DNA from: an uncultured Rickettsiales bacterium
Lineage (GTDB): Bacteria; Pseudomonadota; Alphaproteobacteria; Rickettsiales; UBA1997
DNA length: 18,097 nucleotides
Reading direction: 5' to 3'
Assembly (NCBI GenBank): GCA_934725005.1
Contig: CAKVBE010000006.1
Coordinates: 1 to 18,097 of the forward strand
The notes under the pieces are model-generated. The model ran no database searches. It saw nothing but the letters and a program-made list of their open reading frames with translations, and was not told the DNA's origin. Positions 1-7,900 of the stretch are shown here, in pieces; the stretch's first letter is position 1, and the number at the start of each line of letters is the position of its first letter. Made by a program: the position numbers and the translations under genes.

Positions 1-584
1 ATGCTGATATGAGTGAGACGAGGGGAAGGTTTTTACAATATTTGAAGCAGGGAGATTTGATTTTAGATGCAGGCTGTGGCAGCGGTCGCGATAGCAAGTT
101 TTTTATGGAAAGTGGATATCGAGTTGTTGCGATGGATGGATCTGGGGAAATGTGCAGGCTAGCGAGCAACTATTTGGGACAAGAGGTACAGTGTAGACGG
201 TTTGAGGATGTTGATGAAAAGGATCGGTATGATGGAATTTGGGCATGTGCTTCGCTTCTGCATGTGCCGTATGAGTGGTTGCCGAAGGTGATTGCGAGAT
301 TTGTGGATGCGTTAGTGGATGGTGGTGTACTGTATGCGTCGTTTAAGTATGGTGGTGGTAAGATGAAGGGAGAAAGGGAAAATGGAGGCCGGTACTTTAC
401 GGATCTGACGGAAGATGGATGGAGAAAGGTGTTGGAAGAGGCAGAGGATGAGATGAAGGGGAGAGGGAGTAAGAGTAAGTTGGAGACGGTAGAGTGCTTT
501 GTGACAGGGGATGTCAGAGAAGGCAGAGAAGGAGAGAAATGGTTGAATGTGGTGGGGAGGAAAGAAATTATTAGATTGATTTAG
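1..584 (+). CDS. Class I SAM-dependent methyltransferase, 5' end outside the window
   Basis: The reading frame is already open at the left edge (codons for Ala-Asp precede the ATG at 9), so the gene very likely starts upstream. The ATG at 9 is probably an internal Met, since related small methyltransferases have about 20 more N-terminal residues. Counting from that Met, the SAM-binding motif I, ILDAGCGSGRDS, lies near residues 18-29. It is followed by a motif II acidic residue in VVAMDGSGEM and by a motif IV-like stretch, YDGIWACASLLHVP. This is the TehB/UbiE-like small-molecule methyltransferase fold; no DNA-methylase DPPY/NPPY motif is present. The substrate cannot be inferred. The gene is richer in G than the AT-rich genes downstream and is separated from them by a promoter-bearing gap, so it is probably not part of the defence array. 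Confidence 0.88.
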   Translation, partial: ADMSETRGRFLQYLKQGDLILDAGCGSGRDSKFFMESGYRVVAMDGSGEMCRLASNYLGQEVQCRRFEDVDEKDRYDGIWACASLLHVPYEWLPKVIARFVDALVDGGVLYASFKYGGGKMKGERENGGRYFTDLTEDGWRKVLEEAEDEMKGRGSKSKLETVECFVTGDVREGREGEKWLNVVGRKEIIRLI

Positions 585-668
585 AAATCTTAATACATGA
601 GTCTTTTGTAGATTTATAATATACAATGAGTAAAAATGTATGAAAATTGTAGAAATTTACCAGAAAAC

Positions 669-697
669 TTGACACTTGTTTCCAAATGTGTAATAAT
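669..697 (+). promoter_or_regulatory. Candidate sigma-A promoter for the defence array
   Basis: A perfect -35 hexamer TTGACA (669-674) is followed after 17 nt by AATAAT (692-697), which is preceded by an extended -10 TG at 689-690. Transcription would begin near 704, giving a leader of about 165 nt before the ATG at 870. The spacer contains an imperfect dyad (CACTTG...CAAATGTG, 673-690) that could serve as an operator. This is the best promoter match seen ahead of the 870-14568 gene array. Confidence 0.65.
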
Positions 698-727
698 ATA
701 AAAGACCAAAGAGAAAGTCGAATTTTG

Positions 728-755
728 AAAAGTCGTCGCGTTGTCGCGCTTTTTG
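728..755 (+). promoter_or_regulatory. GC-rich hairpin followed by a T-run in the leader (possible attenuator)
   Basis: Within the 585-869 gap, a short CGCG/CGCG stem (737-740 with 745-748, loop TTGT) is flanked by AAAG and CTTT, which could extend the pairing across a bulge. It is followed by TTTTT. It lies between the promoter and the first gene of the array, so it could act as a weak terminator/attenuator. The stem is short and the call is tentative. No ORF of convincing quality is seen in this gap. Confidence 0.3.
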
Positions 756-869
756 AATGAGATGTTAAAGAAAGAGATTAGTCTGCCTGAATAAAGACAG
801 AATGGGAAGGTGTGATCTTTTTTAATTTTATATGAGTTAGATTAGAGAAGATTTTATTAGGGGCATTTT

Positions 870-3800
870 ATGAAAATAAAAGAATTTATTAGAAAACTGA
901 AAAAGATGATATCTAGGAGTTATAGAAAGAGAAAAAAAAATATTGCAATTCAGTGTGAAGATAACGGTGATTCTCTAAAAATAAAGAATCCTTTAGAAAT
1001 ATCTGAACAAAATAGTATCATTATCAGAGAGAATATAGAAACGGTGACGTCAAAAAACGAGAGTGTACTTTTATCAGATATTGATAATGGGTCAACAGGA
1101 TTACTAAAACAGCAGGATCCTAATGAGGATGTTGAGAAAAATGGTGTAGCAACTGATCTTGTTGAAATACAGACGGGTGAGCAGTTGAAACGGGAAATGT
1201 CCAACATGCCGGAAGAATGTCAGCAACTTAATAAATTGGTTTTTGAAGAGTTTGAAATGTTAAGAAAGTACCTTTTAGAAAAGAGGGTATATTTTATGCA
1301 GGATGATATTGAATGTAAATTTTTTGAATGGTTATCTAAGAAAATTACTAGTAAAAAATTTAGTGAATGCTGCAATATATATGAAAAAATAAAAGATTTT
1401 TGTGTAGAGAATGAACAATTATTTAATGAAACCAATAGACAGATATTCCAAAAAAAATTCCATGGGTTATTGGATAGTATAAAAACACATGAAGATCTTT
1501 GTGGAAAAATGCATAAAATAAAGTATTTAATGGAATTATACTCGAGATTTCTTGGAGAACAGCAGTTTGGAGATGAGTCGATTATTTGGGAAGATTCTAT
1601 ACCTAAATCAAATAAAAGAGTAGCAGATGAATCGAAAAAAAGTGAGAAAAATGATAAAATAATATTGGAACAAAATGTATCAGTGCAGTTAGATTTGAAT
1701 CAGAAAGAAGATTTATTAATTACATCAAGTGAAGAAAATATTAATATAATTAGAAGTATAGCAATGTCTGATGTTAAAAGTGAAAAAGATTTTGTAGAAG
1801 CCAGTAAAGATGTTATAGTTTTAAATGAGACAACTGAGAAGGGTGATTCTTTTCAAAATTCAGAGATACCATTTTCTATTCAAAAGGAATTGCCTAAAGA
1901 AGATATTGCTGATAAAGAAATAGACAAAGAAAATGATTTTGAAGTAGCAGATGGTAGCGTAAATTTGTATAGACAGAATATATCATTCCAAACTAGAGAA
2001 GAATTAAGAGCAAGTTTTGAAGATAAGAGACAGGTGAAAAAAAATAAGATTAGTAACAAGTATCTTGAACTTTTGCGTCACTCTTCCAGTAGTAGTCCGC
2101 AGGCGCAGCTTAGAAACAAGATAGTAGATTACTTTGCTGATGCTGTATTGTTGTGTGAAATTCCAATTAACGATGATGAGTATAAGATTCTTTGTGAATA
2201 TATTCGCAATAAATATGAGAACTTAGTAGAAACTCGCCAAAAAGTTGGTACTGATATTATGTTTACTGTAGGTATGGTTCAGATAGGAATGCGCACATAT
2301 GATAATACATTTTGGCCTCATGTTGCTGAAGCAATTGGCGTAAAAAATATTCCAACATCAAGGCATGAGTTATTTGGTGAATGTGTTACACAAACACTTC
2401 TTAATTTCGGGAAAGCGGTTTCTGAGGGAAGAGAATATGTAACAACCATTTTGTTGCATGGATTTATTGTTGATTCATATGCATATAGAGTGTTTGAATA
2501 CTTATTTCAATATTACAATATTGATCTGAAAAGAGATATTAGAGATTTACAAGATGATGATTTAGAATATCTTTGTGCCAGTATTATAAATCCATATGCT
2601 AAAAGACGGCAATTGCTATCAAATTACATGGGGATGTCTATCCGAGCTGAAAGAAAATTTGCAAAGCAAGTGTTACTATCGATTTTGAAGCTTATTGATC
2701 AAAGCTTTTGGAATGAATATACGGAAAATATTACTCTTCCAGGAAGACTTGAAACTTTTTTTCAAAAATGGAGAGAAAATTCGTCATTTTATAAAACGGA
2801 GAAGGAAAAAAAAGTTAATGGTAAAGTATTAAGCAACAAGCAGTACAATTTTAGAACTCCGCAGCTCCACTGTGACATGAACAATGCAGAATTTAGTATT
2901 ATTCTTCCAGAACAGCTTATAAGGAGTGAAGCAGTTAACGAAGGGGAACATTTTTACTGGATAATTTCACATAATGGCAATAGTAGGGTAAAGAGTTGTA
3001 GTGTTAAAGAAGGCTTTTCAGGCTATTCAACATATGAGGAGATAATTAATATCGAACCATCCGAGCAATTTGATGCGTATGATTTTTCTTTTATGAGAGG
3101 TAATGTAGTTGTAAGAAAATTTATTTGGAAAGCAAAGAAAGCTAATTTTTTTACTCATGACGGAATTTGGGTAAATAGTGAGAAAATTATGCCAGGTGAA
3201 TTTTTTGCGTATTCCAATATGGAATGTAAAATCATATCAGAAGGTTTGCTTGGAACGCGGGTTAGGAATGGTTTGTCATTTTATGAATTTGATTTTTCAG
3301 AGGGTGAAGTGGTCTATGTTGAAGGAGAAGCAAACTATTACGTAGGCCAGATTCCGGTAAATGGTGTTTCTCATGAGGGGCGTATTATTGGAATGAAACT
3401 GGTCTATAACCATAAAGAATATGATGTTTATAATAAAATTCCTAGTATTATATTTTCAGCTGAAGAGGATCAAATTAATGGAATAGCAGTAATTGTAAAT
3501 GGAAAAGTTTTTCACCTTACAAGAACCATTTTTGTCGATTTACAGATCGAGAATAGCAAAAATAAGTACTATTTACTAGACGGTAAGATGGTTCCTGGAA
3601 TTATAGAAGGCATTAATAAGATTATAATGGATTTTCCGGCAACGTCAAAGAAAATTGCAATAACATTTTCGTATATATATGGATTAGTATATGAATTTGA
3701 AGATAGCCCTTATGTATTCCAGCCGAAAGGCACTTTAAAGGTGGATTTATCTCAAAATATTAATTTAAAACTTATTGATGAAAATGGTAGCAATCTAAAG

Positions 3801-4931
3801 AATTTTGAGATTGCAAAACTTACTGATAGTAAAGTATCACGTAAGATACAGATTGGATTAGAACAATACAACCTTATATTCGATGTTCCAGTATTTGAGT
3901 ACAGTATTGATGAGAAAAACTGGAGTATAGAGCATCCAAAGGATCTTTGGCATAATGATATTCCATCTGTTTATTATGTAAAATGTGCTGGTAATAGGAT
4001 AAGTTTTGGAGTAGACTCTTCTTATGGATATCAAAGTTTTTCTTATAGTAAGAATGCAAAGGACATTTTTGTATGCGATATTATGAAAATGAAAACATAT
4101 CTTTATGATGGTTGGATTAAAAAAGATATTTATATAATGTTTGAAAAAACAAAGTATAATTTTGTGAGAATTCTTATGAAGAGTTATCTTGTGAATGCAA
4201 CTCTTGAAGCAGATCTTAATACAGAACAGCTTATTGCTCGATTTGAACTTCTTGGCAAAAATGTTTATTATGCAGATTTTAGTTGTCATGGGGAATTGCT
4301 TCTGGAAAAAGAGCCTATTATTAATGGAAAAATAACTGCGTCAATTCCTGTTATGTCAGCTGAGTATACACTTACGGTATTTGAACAGGAAAATGAGTTT
4401 ACATTTGATGATGAGTATTCATATGTAGGAACTAAAATAGTATCTATTATTAATCCAGGTGAATTAACTGGACGGAGATTTAAAGCGCAAAATATCATAT
4501 CATTAAATGATGGTACTTTGTACGAAATTAATTCCGTTTATTATGGATACTTGGAGGAGAAGGTGGATAATCATCACTATAAAGGTCTTCTTGTGGAAGT
4601 CTTCCATGAAACTAATATAACTAAGGCATCGGAGATAATTGTATATATTCCAGACTTAAATCATTTGGAGCAAGTTGTGATAAAATTCTTAGATGAATAT
4701 AAGGAAGAAATGGAATATGAATATGATCATTATGCTAATAGAGTTGTTGAGTGCGAATTGAGTTATATTAGTAAATCAGAGGCATATAGAAGATACGAAA
4801 TGCTTGATTCGGATAGTTTTAGATGGAATGTCCTTTATGACCAAATGATAAAGGATTATACAGTCCAAGCTCGAAAAAAAATTCAAACTACAGAAAATAA
4901 AAGAAAAAAATCGCTTGTTTGGAAAAACTAA
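870..4931 (+). CDS. Large multidomain protein of unrecognised family upstream of a DUF1998 helicase; DruH-like by position only
   Basis: This is a 1353-aa protein with an AGGGG ribosome binding site six bases before the ATG. The first 25 residues are strongly basic. Residues about 110-230 look helical and about 235-390 are a low-complexity, acidic, Asn/Lys-rich linker. Residues about 395-625 form a conserved-looking, aromatic-rich helical domain containing FWPHVAEAIG around W482. From about 660 to 1240 the sequence alternates short hydrophobic strands, suggesting several beta-sandwich (Ig-like) domains, and the last 100 residues are charged and helical. I see no NTPase, nuclease or methylase motif, signal peptide or membrane segment. 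The gene lies 21 bp upstream of the helicase gene and is surely co-transcribed with it. In Druantia type III a large protein of unknown function (DruH) precedes the helicase DruE, so size and order fit. Sequence homology to DruH is not something I can confirm. Confidence 0.6.
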   Translation: MKIKEFIRKLKKMISRSYRKRKKNIAIQCEDNGDSLKIKNPLEISEQNSIIIRENIETVTSKNESVLLSDIDNGSTGLLKQQDPNEDVEKNGVATDLVEIQTGEQLKREMSNMPEECQQLNKLVFEEFEMLRKYLLEKRVYFMQDDIECKFFEWLSKKITSKKFSECCNIYEKIKDFCVENEQLFNETNRQIFQKKFHGLLDSIKTHEDLCGKMHKIKYLMELYSRFLGEQQFGDESIIWEDSIPKSNKRVADESKKSEKNDKIILEQNVSVQLDLNQKEDLLITSSEENINIIRSIAMSDVKSEKDFVEASKDVIVLNETTEKGDSFQNSEIPFSIQKELPKEDIADKEIDKENDFEVADGSVNLYRQNISFQTREELRASFEDKRQVKKNKISNKYLELLRHSSSSSPQAQLRNKIVDYFADAVLLCEIPINDDEYKILCEYIRNKYENLVETRQKVGTDIMFTVGMVQIGMRTYDNTFWPHVAEAIGVKNIPTSRHELFGECVTQTLLNFGKAVSEGREYVTTILLHGFIVDSYAYRVFEYLFQYYNIDLKRDIRDLQDDDLEYLCASIINPYAKRRQLLSNYMGMSIRAERKFAKQVLLSILKLIDQSFWNEYTENITLPGRLETFFQKWRENSSFYKTEKEKKVNGKVLSNKQYNFRTPQLHCDMNNAEFSIILPEQLIRSEAVNEGEHFYWIISHNGNSRVKSCSVKEGFSGYSTYEEIINIEPSEQFDAYDFSFMRGNVVVRKFIWKAKKANFFTHDGIWVNSEKIMPGEFFAYSNMECKIISEGLLGTRVRNGLSFYEFDFSEGEVVYVEGEANYYVGQIPVNGVSHEGRIIGMKLVYNHKEYDVYNKIPSIIFSAEEDQINGIAVIVNGKVFHLTRTIFVDLQIENSKNKYYLLDGKMVPGIIEGINKIIMDFPATSKKIAITFSYIYGLVYEFEDSPYVFQPKGTLKVDLSQNINLKLIDENGSNLKNFEIAKLTDSKVSRKIQIGLEQYNLIFDVPVFEYSIDEKNWSIEHPKDLWHNDIPSVYYVKCAGNRISFGVDSSYGYQSFSYSKNAKDIFVCDIMKMKTYLYDGWIKKDIYIMFEKTKYNFVRILMKSYLVNATLEADLNTEQLIARFELLGKNVYYADFSCHGELLLEKEPIINGKITASIPVMSAEYTLTVFEQENEFTFDDEYSYVGTKIVSIINPGELTGRRFKAQNIISLNDGTLYEINSVYYGYLEEKVDNHHYKGLLVEVFHETNITKASEIIVYIPDLNHLEQVVIKFLDEYKEEMEYEYDHYANRVVECELSYISKSEAYRRYEMLDSDSFRWNVLYDQMIKDYTVQARKKIQTTENKRKKSLVWKN

Positions 4932-4952
4932 TGATTTTTTATTGGAGGTACT

Positions 4953-7900
4953 ATGGCATTTTCTCCGCTTTCAGCATCAGCTGATATTACAGAAAAATAT
5001 AAAAGATATTTAAAAACTATTTTTCAGATTAAAGATAAAGATTACGCAGAACAGTTTGATAAAGAACTTGATAAAGAAAATTTGTTTGCGAAAGGTCCAT
5101 ATCTTGATGTTTTAGATTCATTTGTGAAGGGGCATTCTCCCCGTCAGTTGATTGAGGCGGGAGTTCTTCCACAGAATTTTTCTAAATTAGGATTTCCAAT
5201 GGATAGAATACTTTATTTTCATCAGGAAGAAGCTATTAAAAAAAGTTTATTAGGTAATAATATTGTTGTGTCAACAGGAACTGGTTCTGGTAAGACGGAA
5301 TCATTTTTATTTCCTATTTTGGCAGAACTTTCAAAAGAAGAAATGGATGGAACACTTGGACCAGGTGTGAGGGCTCTTATTATATATCCTATGAATGCGC
5401 TTGCGAATGATCAGATGGAAAGACTACGTACGATTTTAGATAATTATCCTGAAATAACTTATGGTAGTTATACAGGACAAACTAAGAAGGATTATAGCAA
5501 AGCATTAACAGAATATAGAATTCTTAATAATAGGCGAACACCTAAGAAAAATGAACTTATCTGTCGTGATGATATGATTAATACGCCTCCAAATATTCTC
5601 ATTACAAATTATGCAATGCTTGAATATCTGATGATTCGTCCAACAGAAAATACATTCTTTGAAGGACCTTATGCCTGTCATTGGAAGTATATTGTAATGG
5701 ATGAAGCTCATGTGTATAGAGGATCGACTGGTATTGAAGTTTCAATGTTGCTTAGAAGATTACGAAGTACGTTAGGTATGCAGTCTGGTGATATTAGATA
5801 TATTCTTACTAGTGCAACGCTTGGTGATGCTGATCAAAATGCTGAAGTTGCTAAATTTGCAGAAAGTCTTTGCGCAAGTCAGTTTTTAGCAGAGAATGTA
5901 ATCCGTGCGACAAGGCAAAATTTAGATGAAGTCCATATATTATGTGAAAATCGAGATATTACTTGTTATTATGAACTTGCGTTAGCAATTTCTGACGAAA
6001 TGGATTCGAAGATTGAGATTATACTTCAAAAATATGGAGTTAAAACCTCAGAAAACTTAAGATCAGATGTATTTGATTATGTTATTAAGGATAAAAATTA
6101 TTGGAAAATAAGACAGTTATTACTATCAAAACCTCGTACAGTTAATGAAATTGCAGCAGAATGTAGTAGTACTGGACAAGAAATTGCAGACTTTGTTACG
6201 GTTGCAGCATATGCAGTTAAAGGGGATACTAGGCTCTTTGATGCAAAATACCATATGTTTATTAAAGCTTGTGATAGTGCGTTTATAACACTTGGAAAAT
6301 CAAAGAAACTGATTTTAACAAGGAGCAATTCTATTTTTGATAAAGGTGAAGAATTTACTTGTTTTGAGATTTCTGTATGCACGTCATGTCATGCAATTTA
6401 TCTTGTAGGAAAGATAACACCATTAGGATATCTTAAACAGACTAGTCTTTCAGATGATTCTTCTATGAAGGAAGTTTTTTTCCTTGGAGATAAGATATCA
6501 GATGAAGATGAAGAGTTTAGTATGGAAAAAGAAAATATGAAGGCTCAGTCATATAAGCTGTGTCCACATTGTGGAAAACTTATGCGTAAAGGTTCAAGTA
6601 CTTCTCATAAAGAGATGTGTGAGCATGATTCTTCAGAATATGTAAATGTTATCAAAATTACCCGCAAAGATGGACCTCTTAGAAAGTGCGTAGCTTGCGA
6701 AAATATGAATAGAAACGGTATTCTTCGTCCTTTTTTTGCAGGGCAGGAAGCTGTTACATCAGTAATAGGAACTGCATTGTTTGAGGAACTTCCATCGTAT
6801 AAAGTTATTAAAGAACAAATTTCGATTGATAATAATGAGTTTTCATTTGATGATAGTGATACAGAAAACTTTGAAATTGAAAAGAAAAAAGAAATTGCAA
6901 AACAATTTATTGCATTTTCGGATAATCGTCAAGCAGCAGCTTTCTATGCAAGCTATTTGAATCAAACATATACATCAATTTTGTATAAAAGATTGATTGT
7001 GGAGACATTAAAACATAGAATTTTCTCGGGGAATGTTGATCAATTTGTGGGAGAATTGCAAGCTCAGTTTGAGAAATATCATGTGATTAAGGATAAAACA
7101 CTTACGATCGAAAAAGAGGCATGGAAAGCTGTTTTGTCAGAAATGGTAGATTGTTATGCTGGTAATGCATTGCAAAATCTTGGTTTCTTCTCTTTTTCAG
7201 TGGATCCAAAATTAGTTCCTGGCTTTAGCAAGGCAAATCTTTCAAAAGAAGATATGACAAATATAATAAATGTTTGCGTGTCAACTATGTTTATGGACGC
7301 AGCTATTTCATATTCAGTACCTTTAAATCAAGTGGATAAAGAATTTTTTACATATAATGGACATGAGGGGAGTTTTACATTATCAGATAATACTAGTAAA
7401 CGCGTTAGTACATTTTTGCCTGTAAAAGAAAATGGACTAAATAAACGAGTTGACTATGTTGAGAAAGTGTTTGCAGAAAAAATGCCTGGTAAAAACAGAA
7501 ATTATGCAATAAATTTCTTAAAAAGTGTTTGGAATGGTATTCTAATTAAAAACAAAATTCTTTCAAACACTGGTGTTGAATTTAAAGTCGATACAAGAAA
7601 TATTCAGATTTATTCGTATTCAAGCTTTTACTATTGTCCAGTTTGTAACAAGGTTACTCCATATAATGTTGCAAATGTGTGCCCTACGTTTAAATGTAGT
7701 GGAAACTTAGAGCCGATTGATCTTAAAAAAAATATTCAGAGCAATCATTATTATCGAATGTATCAAGATATGGAAATCCGCAGTCTTCGAGCAGTTGAAC
7801 ATACTGCTCAATTGGATAAAGAGAAAGCTTATGAATATCAAAATCTCTTTAAAAATAAAGAAATAGATGTGTTGAGTTGTTCAACAACTTTTGAGATGGG

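Noticed and set aside
570..594. Imperfect hairpin at the end of the first gene as a terminator
   Set aside because: The stem is AT-only with a bulge and there is no U-run, so it is not convincing as a rho-independent terminator.
312..626. Reverse-strand ORF of 104 codons opposite the first methyltransferase
   Set aside because: It lies opposite a clear methyltransferase frame, has no ribosome binding site and its protein composition is that of an antisense shadow.
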